Virus record (IMG/VR): IMGVR_UViG_3300021963_000130
Location: 1-62,595 of that record
Direction: 5' to 3' (one strand)
DNA from: a virus
Length of the DNA stretch: 62,595 nucleotides
Shown here: piece after piece, positions 15,363 through 22,668 of the stretch
How the letters are laid out: every line of letters starts with the position of its first letter
Numbering within the stretch: position 1 is the first letter of the stretch
Translations under genes and position numbers: made by a program
Notes under the pieces: generated by a model
Databases searched by the model: none
What the model saw: the letters and a program-made list of their open reading frames with translations, nothing else
What the model was told of the DNA's origin: nothing

Positions 15363-15599
15363 ATGAGCAAGTATTGGTTTTTGAGAATTGGTAGTGACGC
15401 AGTTGAGGAAGCCCTGCGCTTTTCCAACAAGCGCGACGCAGTCGCTGAGTACAGGCGTGTAGCCAACGAGTTGGCGCAGTACGGACAGGCGATAGAAGCA
15501 ACGATACACATAGCACCACGCCGCGCCGAGGTTGTCGAGTACCCCGACTTCGTGCTGTCTCTCAATGAGAACGGCAGGGTTGTGACCGAGCAAGCCTGA
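15363..15599 (+). CDS. Small early protein, unknown function
   Basis: A 78-residue protein, MSKYWFLRIGSDAVEEALRF onward. The start is set by AAGGAGAAAGCAAC upstream; the frame upstream of it is the duplicated stem-loop leader and is not coding. It has a beta-alpha-beta-like pattern and an acidic C-terminus. No family is recognised. A short terminator-like hairpin follows. Confidence 0.72.
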   Translation: MSKYWFLRIGSDAVEEALRFSNKRDAVAEYRRVANELAQYGQAIEATIHIAPRRAEVVEYPDFVLSLNENGRVVTEQA

Positions 15600-15615
15600 C
15601 GGGTGTCAACCCTTT
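15600..15615 (+). terminator. Short intrinsic terminator
   Basis: GGGT-GTCA-ACCC followed by TTTTT, at the stop codon of the gene at 15363-15599. The stem has only four pairs, so termination would be partial. Confidence 0.5.
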
Positions 15616-15624
15616 TTAAACATC

Positions 15625-15684
15625 GGGGAAGTCAGTTCCCCGTTCCCTGTGTGCAGCATTTCGTCAGGCGATGCCGCGCACTAT
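15625..15684 (+). repeat. Leader module: SL1 copy 5 plus an imperfect hairpin
   Basis: GGGGAA-GTCAG-TTCCCC (15625-15641) is followed by an imperfect hairpin in which GTGTGC pairs with GCGCAC and GCAT with ATGC (about 15650-15682). The sequence of this second hairpin differs from the other SL2 copies although its place and shape are the same. Confidence 0.7.
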
Positions 15685-15725
15685 CCCGAAACTAGCCTGA
15701 CTTTCGCAACCGAAGGAGAAGATAA

Positions 15726-16121
15726 ATGAGAACAAGTGAACTGACAGGAGCCGCCCTTGATTGGGCGGTGGCGAAGTGCGAAGGGCATAAAGTGTTTATT
15801 AAACACGCACCACTACAGGTTATGTACACGCCGGAACGTAAGCGAAGCTGGTACATATATCGCCCATCAACAAATTGGGCGCAAGGTGGCCCGATCATTG
15901 ACCGAGAAGCCATTGCCCTATCGCCCATGCCCGATGGGTTGTGTCGTGCATACGCCGCCGATGGAACGAGGTGGGCACCGAATGGTGATGAGGTGTTCAA
16001 CTGGAAGCACAAGCAACAGGGGTATCACCCACTCATCGCAGCCATGCGGTGCTATGTGGCAAGCAAGCTCGGCGATGAAGTCGAGATACCAACAGAGTTA
16101 ACACAAGGAGAGACAGCATGA
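15726..16121 (+). CDS. NinX-like / DUF2591 phage protein
   Basis: A 131-residue protein whose opening ELTGAALDWAVAKCEGH is the hallmark of the DUF2591 family, which includes lambdoid NinX. The middle YRPSTNWAQGGPIIDREAIA and the C-terminal HPLIAAMRCYVASKLGDEVE segments also fit. The molecular role of this family is not known; members lie in early or nin-like regions. The ribosome site is GAAGGAGAAGA. It overlaps the next gene by 4 bases. Confidence 0.88.
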   Translation: MRTSELTGAALDWAVAKCEGHKVFIKHAPLQVMYTPERKRSWYIYRPSTNWAQGGPIIDREAIALSPMPDGLCRAYAADGTRWAPNGDEVFNWKHKQQGYHPLIAAMRCYVASKLGDEVEIPTELTQGETA

Positions 16122-16339
16122 AATACAAACACCTGCACACATGGGACACCATGATGGGAAGCTATGACTACTGGAAAGAGTTCACGCAAGCACTCGCAGA
16201 GCACGACAACGCACCGCTGGACTGCATCTACAAACGAAGCGAGGACAAGGGCGGTGACTGGGAGTGCGCTAGTAGTTTGACAACTACGCACAGATTTTGG
16301 GATACACACAGAGCAATACACGGAGAGGAGACAGTATGA
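16118..16339 (+). CDS. Small early protein, unknown function
   Basis: A 73-residue protein, MKYKHLHTWDTMMGSYDYWK onward, rich in aromatic residues, His and Asp. It is coupled by 4-base overlaps to both neighbours. No domain is recognised. Confidence 0.7.
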   Translation: MKYKHLHTWDTMMGSYDYWKEFTQALAEHDNAPLDCIYKRSEDKGGDWECASSLTTTHRFWDTHRAIHGEETV

Positions 16340-16518
16340 ACGACACACACGACTGCGCACACGCAGGACAGTATTCATGGTGGGAACACGATGCACAGGG
16401 CATACCGCTGTGCCGAGTATGTGACCTGTGCGTTGAGATAAAGCTCAGCAAGTACCGCCCTGAGATTCTGACGGGATACACACAGGCAGATATTGATGAA
16501 CCGATAGAGGAGGAATGA
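16336..16518 (+). CDS. Small Cys/His protein, probable zinc ribbon
   Basis: A 60-residue protein with CAH near the N-terminus and CRVCDLC at about residues 26-32, suggesting a small zinc-binding fold. The start at 16336 follows GAGAGGAGACAGT and overlaps the preceding gene by 4 bases. An acidic tail (DEPIEEE) ends it. No specific family is recognised. Confidence 0.68.
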   Translation: MNDTHDCAHAGQYSWWEHDAQGIPLCRVCDLCVEIKLSKYRPEILTGYTQADIDEPIEEE

Positions 16519-16519
16519 A

Positions 16520-16759
16520 ATGAAACACCAATGGAAAACAGGCCGTCAGTATGACGAGCATGGGCAACGCATGGTTGCACTGGTGGAGGGAGACTGCATC
16601 AGGTTTAGCGACCTGTCACGCAACATAGATGGGGTTGTGCCCCTTGGCAACTACCTGCAAAACCATAGGCTTGACGCCTACACGCTGGAGGCTTTGGTCA
16701 TGGCTAACTATGACTTCGGCAACTACAGCGGAAGCAACACCACACTTAACTGGGAGTAA
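16520..16759 (+). CDS. Small early protein, unknown function
   Basis: A 79-residue protein, MKHQWKTGRQYDEHGQRMVA onward, with predicted beta strands followed by a short helix (DAYTLEALVMANYD). It has the strong ribosome site GAGGAGGAATGAA and starts just after the preceding stop. No known domain is recognised. Confidence 0.7.
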   Translation: MKHQWKTGRQYDEHGQRMVALVEGDCIRFSDLSRNIDGVVPLGNYLQNHRLDAYTLEALVMANYDFGNYSGSNTTLNWE

Positions 16760-16764
16760 TGAAC

Positions 16765-16814
16765 GGGGAACTCACTTCCCCATTGAGGGTTAGCGGTGTG
16801 CCCACTCACACCGC
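16765..16814 (+). repeat. Leader module: SL1 copy 6 plus SL2 hairpin
   Basis: GGGGAA-CTCAC-TTCCCC (16765-16781) then GCGGTGTG-CCCACT-CACACCGC (16793-16814). Compared with the copy at 15296, the SL2 stem is identical while its loop changes, as expected for a conserved structure. Confidence 0.85.
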
Positions 16815-16838
16815 ATTCGTAACTGAGGAGTATTAAAA

Positions 16839-18194
16839 ATGAAGACAAACTTCATAGAGTTAGTTGGACAGCTTTCAGACATCTTGGCTGGTAGGACATA
16901 CCATCGTGTGCCTGACATCTATGGTGGCTATGACCTTGTGCGACAGACTGCACCTGCTCGTGACTGGCACGCCAGAGAGCAGATGAAGTACCCGATGCAC
17001 CCCGCCGTGTTGAAAGCACTTGAGCTTGCACCTGAGCATCGTCCCGATGACTGGCACTTGCTCACGCTTGAGTGGCCGCACGTAGCAGCGACAGATACCA
17101 CACGCTTAGCCTACACACGGGACGAGCGTGCTGGCGAGGGCGACCGACAGGTCGTGACTACCGTGGGCAAGTATCTGACGCGGCACTTCAAGACTTTGCC
17201 TGACCATGTGATACGCAACCTCGTTGCGTTGTATGCCGCTGGTGAGTCGTGTAAGTTTGTGCATACGATGGCCGAGATGCTGCACCACCTGCATCGTGGG
17301 CCGCACTCGTGCATGGTCAGTGTGCATGAGGTACGCTGTCGTGACGGTGAGGTACGCCATCCGTATCAGGCATACGATCCGAAGTTCGGCTGGCACATGG
17401 CTGTGCGTATCGAGAACGATGCGACTGTTGGCCGTGCGCTGTGTATCGACAACGGTGTGCATGAGAAGTACTTCGTGCGTACCTATGCCAAGACGGGCGG
17501 GTACTCATACGCTGACGAGAAGCTGCACGCTTGGCTACTTGAGCAAGGGTATAAGCATCGCAACGGTTACATGGACGGCACGAAGATGGCGTACTTCGAG
17601 ACATCGGATGACTTCCTTGCACCGTACATAGACGGCAACCAGCAGCACGTAGAAATCTACAACGATGAGCTACGCATCGACAGCAACGGTGAGTACGAGT
17701 GTGGCAACACCTGCGGTGCACCATCGGGCGGTAATCGCATCGACTGCGAGGACTGCGGTAATCGCTTCGAGGATGGCGATGGGTTCTGGGTCGGTGCGTA
17801 TGAGGACAGCCATGTGTGCGAGTCGTGCGGCAATGACGACTACACCTATGCGTACAGCAGACGTGGGCATCAGCACTACATACGCAACGACAACACTGTT
17901 GCGGTTAACGGTGAGTACTACGATGAGGACTTTCTGTCAGACAACGAGATCGTGTGCTTAGAGAACGGCGAATACGCTTCGCTCGGTGACTGCGTAGAGA
18001 TAGACGGGGACTGGTATGTCAGTGATGACCCTGACGTGTGCTATGCCGAGGATGTCGAGGAGTACCGCTTGAAAGATGACTGCTGGCAGTGCGAGGAGTC
18101 TGGCAACTGGTACAACGATGACAGCAAGCAGGTAATGGTAGATTGCAAGTTCTATCACGAAGACCATGCACCTGAACAAACAACTGAGGAGTAA
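16839..18194 (+). CDS. Large Cys-rich early protein with several zinc-binding clusters
   Basis: A 451-residue protein. The N-terminal half has no recognised domain. Residues about 285-345 contain paired cysteines typical of zinc ribbons (CGNTCG, CEDCGNRFEDGDGFW, CESCGNDD), and a late CWQCEESGNWYNDD repeats the pattern. The C-terminal 130 residues are strongly acidic and Tyr-rich with recurring NGEYY and DGDWYVSDD units. The clusters suggest several small metal-binding modules in tandem. It is preceded by the SL1-SL2 leader module and followed 3 bases later by the exopeptidase gene. Function is unknown. Confidence 0.75.
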   Translation: MKTNFIELVGQLSDILAGRTYHRVPDIYGGYDLVRQTAPARDWHAREQMKYPMHPAVLKALELAPEHRPDDWHLLTLEWPHVAATDTTRLAYTRDERAGEGDRQVVTTVGKYLTRHFKTLPDHVIRNLVALYAAGESCKFVHTMAEMLHHLHRGPHSCMVSVHEVRCRDGEVRHPYQAYDPKFGWHMAVRIENDATVGRALCIDNGVHEKYFVRTYAKTGGYSYADEKLHAWLLEQGYKHRNGYMDGTKMAYFETSDDFLAPYIDGNQQHVEIYNDELRIDSNGEYECGNTCGAPSGGNRIDCEDCGNRFEDGDGFWVGAYEDSHVCESCGNDDYTYAYSRRGHQHYIRNDNTVAVNGEYYDEDFLSDNEIVCLENGEYASLGDCVEIDGDWYVSDDPDVCYAEDVEEYRLKDDCWQCEESGNWYNDDSKQVMVDCKFYHEDHAPEQTTEE

Positions 18195-18197
18195 TCA

Positions 18198-19313
18198 ATG
18201 AATAAGAAATCAATTCTGTACAAGACCCTGACCCGTGCGCTGTCAGTCAAGCGGCCACACAATGGCAAGGGCGTAGCGATGTTTACGACATGGCTTGAAG
18301 CACACATACCTGAGCACCTGCATGAGTGGTATGGCTATGACGAGGCAGGTAACCTGCACGTTGATGCTCGTGTCGATGCCACTCACCGCACGCTGTTCGT
18401 AGCGCACGTTGATACTGTGCACCGTGAGGATGGCGCGAACAAGATCAGGAAGACTGCGGGTAAGTGGTACGCAGACGGTGCTGTACTCGGTGCCGATGAT
18501 GGTGCTGGTGTTGCCCTGCTCATGCACTTGCTGTGCGGCGGTGTACCCGCATACTATGTGTTCACACAAGGCGAGGAGTGTGGTGGTATCGGTGCTCGTG
18601 CGTTAGCTAAAGATGAGCTGTTGTTGTCCGAGTTTGATCGTGCCATTGCGTTCGACAGACGTGGGCTTGACAGTGTCATCACACACCAAGGGTATGGGCG
18701 TTGTTGTTCGGACGAGTTCGCGCAAGCCTTGGCCGATGAGCTGTGCTCGGGCAACGTGCTCATGTATCTGGGTGACGACACAGGTGTGTATACAGACACC
18801 GCTGAGTTTGTTGACGTTATCCCTGAGTGCACAAACATCAGTGTCGGATATAACTACGAGCACAGTGTGCAGGAGGAACTCAACATCCACCACTTCACTG
18901 CGTTGGCCGATGCTGTGCTGACTGTGCCGTGGGATAGCTTGCCGACAACCCGTGACCCCAAGGTCACCGAGAGTAAGTGGGACAGCATGGGCTACGGTGC
19001 GCCATCAGGTGCGTGGTCTAAGAACTGGTGGGCTGACTACAAGGACGATCTACCAGCGCCAGCGGTTAACGACACCTACGAGCAGGCAGTCGAGGATGCC
19101 CTGTATGACGCGATGCTAGGTATCTACACAGGGCTTGTTGACATCATCGCTGAGTGTGTGTACCCAGAAGACCCGACCTTGGCCAAGCGCAGCATACGTA
19201 GGTCATCGCTGACCGATGAGCTGTTGGCCGATGCCATGATGTCACTGCGTGAGGGAGAAGACCCAGAGAACATCTTGCTGTGGCTGTATGACGAGGCGTA
19301 CTGCGAGATTTGA
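18198..19313 (+). CDS. Di-zinc exopeptidase-like protein (M20/M28/M42 superfamily)
   Basis: A 371-residue protein with the co-catalytic zinc motifs of the peptidase T / aminopeptidase fold in order: HVD at 70-72, GADDGAG at 98-104, GEECGG at 125-130, FDRRG at 152-156, and EHSVQE at 221-226 or HH at 231-232. These would bind two zinc ions and supply the catalytic glutamate, allowing removal of N-terminal amino acids or cleavage of small peptides or amides. The C-terminal 120 residues are an extra acidic domain. It is coupled to the preceding Cys-rich gene and followed by a terminator hairpin. Substrate is unknown. Confidence 0.8.
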   Translation: MNKKSILYKTLTRALSVKRPHNGKGVAMFTTWLEAHIPEHLHEWYGYDEAGNLHVDARVDATHRTLFVAHVDTVHREDGANKIRKTAGKWYADGAVLGADDGAGVALLMHLLCGGVPAYYVFTQGEECGGIGARALAKDELLLSEFDRAIAFDRRGLDSVITHQGYGRCCSDEFAQALADELCSGNVLMYLGDDTGVYTDTAEFVDVIPECTNISVGYNYEHSVQEELNIHHFTALADAVLTVPWDSLPTTRDPKVTESKWDSMGYGAPSGAWSKNWWADYKDDLPAPAVNDTYEQAVEDALYDAMLGIYTGLVDIIAECVYPEDPTLAKRSIRRSSLTDELLADAMMSLREGEDPENILLWLYDEAYCEI

Positions 19314-19325
19314 CGGGTGTATTTT

Positions 19326-19352
19326 GCAGGGGTGGAATTCCCCTGCATTTTT
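19326..19352 (+). terminator. Intrinsic terminator after the exopeptidase gene
   Basis: GCAGGGG (19326-19332) pairs with CCCCTGC (19340-19346) around a seven-base loop, followed by ATTTTT. It separates the 13-19 kb early block from the dense small-gene run that follows. Confidence 0.8.
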
Positions 19353-19368
19353 AAAGAAAGGAATGCGT

Positions 19369-20103
19369 ATGACTCCTGCTATTTCAGAGATGGTTAAGCG
19401 AGTAGGGTTTGACCCTGCTTCGTATACATGGATGGACTTGTCTGTTCTGCCTGAAGGCTTCAACGCAGCAAAGCTGCTAACAGAATACGGCGTGTTGGAT
19501 CAGAAGATTTATCTTGATACGCTGCACTTTCCCTTTCCAAACACGGTGCTGGTATCCAACAAAGTTGAAGAAACAGTAATAACAATATCAACACGCAACA
19601 CAGGAGAAATAGTGGTTGAAATATGGGGAAAAGAAGCAGTACCAGTCGGTGCTTGGACACCTGAAGACGGGTTCAAGATGCACCCTGCATGGGTAGAGTT
19701 TGCAAAGGATAACCCGCATTTGTTTGACACACCTGAAGTGATAGGGGAAATAATTACATCCCGCATATCGGTCTTAGAAGCATTGATGTTGTACGCCGCT
19801 AAGAAAGGTTCTGTGGTGCAAGGCCATAAGTGTTTGAGTACCAGAGCAAGCAACATGAAGCGCATAAAGAAAGGCAAGAAGCTGGTGTATGAATGGAGCA
19901 CGATAGAAATCAAACCAGCAATGCACGTTGACAAAGCAACAGAAACAGGGAGGACACACGAGACACCGCGCCTACATGAAGTCAGGGGACACTGGGCGGT
20001 TAGAAAGAAATCAGGTAAGAGGTATTGGGTTAAATCCCATAAACGTGGCGACCCTACCAAAGGCGCTGTATTCCATGACTACACAACAGGAGAAGCACAA
20101 TGA
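19369..20103 (+). CDS. Conserved phage early protein with a HETPRLHEVRGHW tail
   Basis: A 244-residue protein. The start at 19369 is chosen because AAAGG lies seven bases upstream, while the ATG at 19363 abuts that site. The C-terminal 50 residues (HETPRLHEVRGHW, then KRYWVKSHKRGDPTKGAVFH) are a pattern I have seen in many phage proteins of unknown function. That segment is basic and could bind nucleic acid. The N-terminal part has no recognised domain. It overlaps the next gene by 4 bases. Confidence 0.75.
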   Translation: MTPAISEMVKRVGFDPASYTWMDLSVLPEGFNAAKLLTEYGVLDQKIYLDTLHFPFPNTVLVSNKVEETVITISTRNTGEIVVEIWGKEAVPVGAWTPEDGFKMHPAWVEFAKDNPHLFDTPEVIGEIITSRISVLEALMLYAAKKGSVVQGHKCLSTRASNMKRIKKGKKLVYEWSTIEIKPAMHVDKATETGRTHETPRLHEVRGHWAVRKKSGKRYWVKSHKRGDPTKGAVFHDYTTGEAQ

Positions 20104-20336
20104 AACACATGACAGAGGCATACGACTTGCTGGTCGATGAGCTAAAACAAACAATTGATAGAAACCATAGGGAAATGAACGCCCAATCTCATGAGGCAAC
20201 CATGATTAGAGTACTGCTTACAAAGCAACTTGTAAAACACGCTGGAAAAAAAATAGTGCTGGAAGTTGCCTATGAAATTGACAAACAATTTGACGTAGGA
20301 TTTGCAGAATGGGTTGACGAAGATTTTCCAGATTAA
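20100..20336 (+). CDS. Small helical early protein
   Basis: A 78-residue helical protein, MKHMTEAYDLLVDELKQTID onward, with an acidic end (WVDEDFPD). It overlaps the preceding gene by 4 bases (ATGA) and has a GGAGAAGC ribosome site. No domain is recognised. Confidence 0.72.
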   Translation: MKHMTEAYDLLVDELKQTIDRNHREMNAQSHEATMIRVLLTKQLVKHAGKKIVLEVAYEIDKQFDVGFAEWVDEDFPD

Positions 20337-20364
20337 AAACAATAACATTTTAAAAGGAACATTC

Positions 20365-20619
20365 ATGAAAAACTTAGACGCGCACTATGACGCACTGTTG
20401 GCCAAGCACTTGGCCGATGAGGATGTGCAGTGGAACGTGGTATGTAACGATGATGGCGAGGATGGATACCTTGTCATTGATGAGGATGGTGAGAGTGACG
20501 GTGGTGTGTACTCATCGTGGGATGAGGCACAAGAGCAAGCAGACAAACTTAACACGGAGGTGGATGATGACTTTGAAGAATCTGATTTACCTGTTGGCAA
20601 TCCTCACGATAACACTTGA
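20365..20619 (+). CDS. Small very acidic early protein
   Basis: An 84-residue protein with many Asp and Glu residues (NDDGEDGYLVIDEDGESDGG). The start at 20365 is set by AAAAGGAAC. Such an acidic protein could mimic DNA or sequester a basic host protein, but that is only suggested by composition. A second frame overlapping its 3' end could encode a small membrane protein. Confidence 0.68.
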   Translation: MKNLDAHYDALLAKHLADEDVQWNVVCNDDGEDGYLVIDEDGESDGGVYSSWDEAQEQADKLNTEVDDDFEESDLPVGNPHDNT

Positions 20620-20881
20620 CCTTTTTGTATGGAGACCAGACTATGAACCAGAACAACTACGACCTGCAAACCCCAGAGGGTATGGAGAACTCAAAGCTAT
20701 GGCTATCGCACGCTCTGACGCTGATTGGAGACAACGGCATCTGGGGCATCCCTCGATCAAGCACCGTCGTGCGTATCGACAAGCCGAGCAAGACTGCGAC
20801 AGTCATAGCCCAAGGCTCACCAGACGTGAGTATCGAGCTTGTCTTCGAGGCACTCGGCTGGACGGTGGAGTACGCCGATAG
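20567..20881 (+). CDS. Possible overlapping small membrane protein
   Basis: An open frame of 104 codons starting at the second of two ATG codons behind a strong GGAGG site (20557-20561). The first 20 residues (MTLKNLIYLLAILTITLDLF) form a clear membrane segment, followed by a polar, Arg-rich stretch. It overlaps the 3' end of the acidic gene and most of the next gene in another frame. Hydrophobic segments often arise by chance opposite acidic codons, so this is tentative. Confidence 0.3.
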   Translation: MTLKNLIYLLAILTITLDLFVWRPDYEPEQLRPANPRGYGELKAMAIARSDADWRQRHLGHPSIKHRRAYRQAEQDCDSHSPRLTRREYRACLRGTRLDGGVRR

Positions 20882-20891
20882 TGGACACTAA
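20643..20891 (+). CDS. Small early protein, unknown function
   Basis: An 82-residue protein, MNQNNYDLQTPEGMENSKLW onward, with alternating strands and helices. The ATG at 20643 is preferred because GGAG lies about nine bases upstream; an in-frame ATG at 20616 overlaps the preceding gene and lacks a good site. No family is recognised. Confidence 0.65.
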   Translation: MNQNNYDLQTPEGMENSKLWLSHALTLIGDNGIWGIPRSSTVVRIDKPSKTATVIAQGSPDVSIELVFEALGWTVEYADSGH

Positions 20892-20910
20892 CATTGTCCA
20901 ACAGTTGACA

Positions 20911-20937
20911 ACCTCGGGAAACCGAGGTACATTTTTT
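20911..20937 (+). terminator. GNRA-capped intrinsic terminator
   Basis: ACCTCGG-GAAA-CCGAGGT is a perfect seven-pair hairpin with a GAAA tetraloop, followed by ACATTTTTT. It lies between the gene ending at 20891 and the one starting at 20954. Confidence 0.75.
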
Positions 20938-20953
20938 ATTCAAGGAGAAAGCA

Positions 20954-21490
20954 ATGCCAGACTTAAAGAGTGAGATGAGTAAGGTTCTCGAAGCATGGGA
21001 ACAAGACGATCAACAAACACAGGAGAAGCAAGTGCAAAACACATCACCGCAGCTATTCAAACCAACTAACAACGTAACGCTTGAGACATTCAACTACGTG
21101 CGTGACAACCCGAACAAACTCAGCGGCGAGATACGTGCCGCAATGACAGCGCGAGGGTTCAACACAGGGTCAGTGGGTTCGCTCATCACGCAGTTCACAA
21201 AGCAAGGACAGTTTGCAAAAGACCACAACGGCAGGTATAGCGTCATCGTGCCCGAGTACACACCACTGAAGTCAACCAAGAATTTCAGAGCAGAGGGCAA
21301 GCGCACGAACAAGATCGTGCAGATCAAGAGCAAGCCAAAGAGTGCAGGCATCGCCGCTTTGCAGGTCGATACTACGCCAGTGAGTTTGTCGGTGTCGTGG
21401 GTAAAGAGAGAAGTAGAAATCATAAACAGTTTGAGTGTGATGCAAGCACGATCACTGTACGATGCCCTCAAGAAAATCTTTGGAGGTTGA
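20954..21490 (+). CDS. Probable winged-helix DNA-binding protein
   Basis: A 178-residue protein. Residues about 40-95 (TLETFNYVRDNPNKLSGEIR, then a segment ending QGQFAKDHNGRYSV) have the helix-helix-helix-wing pattern of small winged-helix domains. A basic linker and a C-terminal helix follow. It starts a new block after a terminator, with ribosome site AAGGAGAAA. A regulatory role is likely, but the target is unknown. Confidence 0.65.
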   Translation: MPDLKSEMSKVLEAWEQDDQQTQEKQVQNTSPQLFKPTNNVTLETFNYVRDNPNKLSGEIRAAMTARGFNTGSVGSLITQFTKQGQFAKDHNGRYSVIVPEYTPLKSTKNFRAEGKRTNKIVQIKSKPKSAGIAALQVDTTPVSLSVSWVKREVEIINSLSVMQARSLYDALKKIFGG

Positions 21491-21491
21491 T

Positions 21492-21611
21492 ATGTGGGAC
21501 GTACTTGTAACGATAACGTTGATGGGCTTCGGCGCAGTCGCGCTGATTGCTATCTGTGCCCTGATCGGATGGGCTGTATTCTGGATGCAAGAAGGGGGGC
21601 GAGATGAGTAA
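21492..21611 (+). CDS. 39-residue single-pass membrane protein
   Basis: A very short gene encoding MWDVLVTITLMGFGAVALIA followed by further hydrophobic residues and a polar end (MQEGGRDE). One long membrane segment spans residues about 4-32. The ribosome site TTGGAGGTTGAT immediately precedes it, and it overlaps the next gene by 8 bases. Function is unknown; small early membrane proteins can affect the host envelope or superinfection. Confidence 0.65.
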   Translation: MWDVLVTITLMGFGAVALIAICALIGWAVFWMQEGGRDE

Positions 21612-21810
21612 ATACAAAATCACATACAGCGATGGTTGCTTTGCCGATTGGGATGCTATGCAGAAAGACCTTGCATGGGGGTACAGGTGGGGCATCTTCT
21701 TGTATGCAATCCGTTTAAACATTGGCGCATGGAGAGCAGGACACAAGTCATTCAAGTATTGGCTGTACGTCCTACGCAGGAAGCCAAAGATTACAAAGGA
21801 GAAAGCATGA
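21604..21810 (+). CDS. Small basic aromatic-rich early protein
   Basis: A 68-residue protein, MSKYKITYSDGCFADWDAMQ onward, rich in Trp, Tyr, Arg and Lys, with a moderately hydrophobic middle (YRWGIFLYAIRLNIGAW). It overlaps both neighbours and may associate with membranes. No domain is recognised. Confidence 0.68.
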   Translation: MSKYKITYSDGCFADWDAMQKDLAWGYRWGIFLYAIRLNIGAWRAGHKSFKYWLYVLRRKPKITKEKA

Positions 21811-22025
21811 CTGAGTTCAACAGACCAACACCAGAAGACGAAGCGTTCAATGACATTGAGCGCATCAGCAAGATCAGGCAGGAGATTATCAAGCGGCAGA
21901 TGGAGCCACCGCAGACACGCAACAACATCATCGAAGAAGTGGCGCTGCACGTTGAGAAGCTCAAAGGCTTTGGCAAGGACACGACTGATTCGTTGGCCGT
22001 TTACATCAGGGAGATGAAGAAATGA
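21807..22025 (+). CDS. Small charged helical early protein
   Basis: A 72-residue protein, MTEFNRPTPEDEAFNDIERI onward, helical and charged. The start is set by AAAGGAGAAAGC and a 4-base overlap with the preceding gene. No domain is recognised. Confidence 0.72.
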   Translation: MTEFNRPTPEDEAFNDIERISKIRQEIIKRQMEPPQTRNNIIEEVALHVEKLKGFGKDTTDSLAVYIREMKK

Positions 22026-22387
22026 AAACAGAAAAAGAATGGACAACAGAAGCAGGGCTGAAGGCTCAGGTGATTGCAACACCGATGGGTCACCGCTGTG
22101 GGTATGTGGGTGTGCCAGAAGGACATCCGATGTATGGCAAACACTATGACGAAGTTAATGTTTACGTGCATGGTGGATTGACATTTTCACACGATGAGGA
22201 TGGGTTGTGGTGGTTTGGTTATGACTGCGCTCATTCGGATGATGCCAAAGACCCCGAGTTGATGAGTGCTGAATACAAGAAAGTGTTTAACGACTGGCCT
22301 CGGTTCAATGAAGGCACCATCAAGACGCTGGAGTTCTGCGTTGCTGAGTGTGAGTCATTGGCGAAACAACTTGAGGAGATGAAATGA
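22022..22387 (+). CDS. Conserved phage protein with GYVGVPEGHPMYG motif
   Basis: A 121-residue protein with MGHRCGYVGVPEGHPMYGKH, then VYVHGGLTFSHDEDGLWWFG, YDCAHSDDAKDP, and a C-terminal helix ending TLEFCVAECESLAKQL. This set of motifs is found in many phage and prophage proteins with no assigned function. Conserved Gly, His, Asp and Trp suggest a small enzyme or binding domain. It is linked by ATGA overlaps on both sides. Confidence 0.78.
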   Translation: MKTEKEWTTEAGLKAQVIATPMGHRCGYVGVPEGHPMYGKHYDEVNVYVHGGLTFSHDEDGLWWFGYDCAHSDDAKDPELMSAEYKKVFNDWPRFNEGTIKTLEFCVAECESLAKQLEEMK

Positions 22388-22668
22388 ACATTGATGAACA
22401 CAAGTTTTTACTTGAAGTAGAACACCGTGCAAAAGACCCAGAGACAGCAAGAGCCATCATTAACTTTGCCATCACTGGTATGCACAACAAGGCAGTGGAA
22501 AACCGTGAACACGCTATTGACATGGAAACAGTGGCTTGCGTTGCGCTAAACCATCGGCTGTTTAAAGACGGCAGCAGACTCATAGTTGACAAGCTGGAGA
22601 AATGGAAACACAGGAACGGCTTGCGCTGGGACGATCAGATCAAAGCATTACGGGAGAAAGCAAAATGA
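22384..22668 (+). CDS. Small early protein, unknown function
   Basis: A 94-residue mostly helical protein, MNIDEHKFLLEVEHRAKDPE onward. It starts within the stop of the preceding gene (ATGA) behind GAGGAGATGAA. No domain is recognised. Confidence 0.7.
   Translation: MNIDEHKFLLEVEHRAKDPETARAIINFAITGMHNKAVENREHAIDMETVACVALNHRLFKDGSRLIVDKLEKWKHRNGLRWDDQIKALREKAK

Noticed and set aside
17224-17961. Arg/Cys-rich open frames inside the Cys-rich gene
   Set aside because: They are shifted frames of the gene at 16839-18194, without ribosome sites and with implausible composition.
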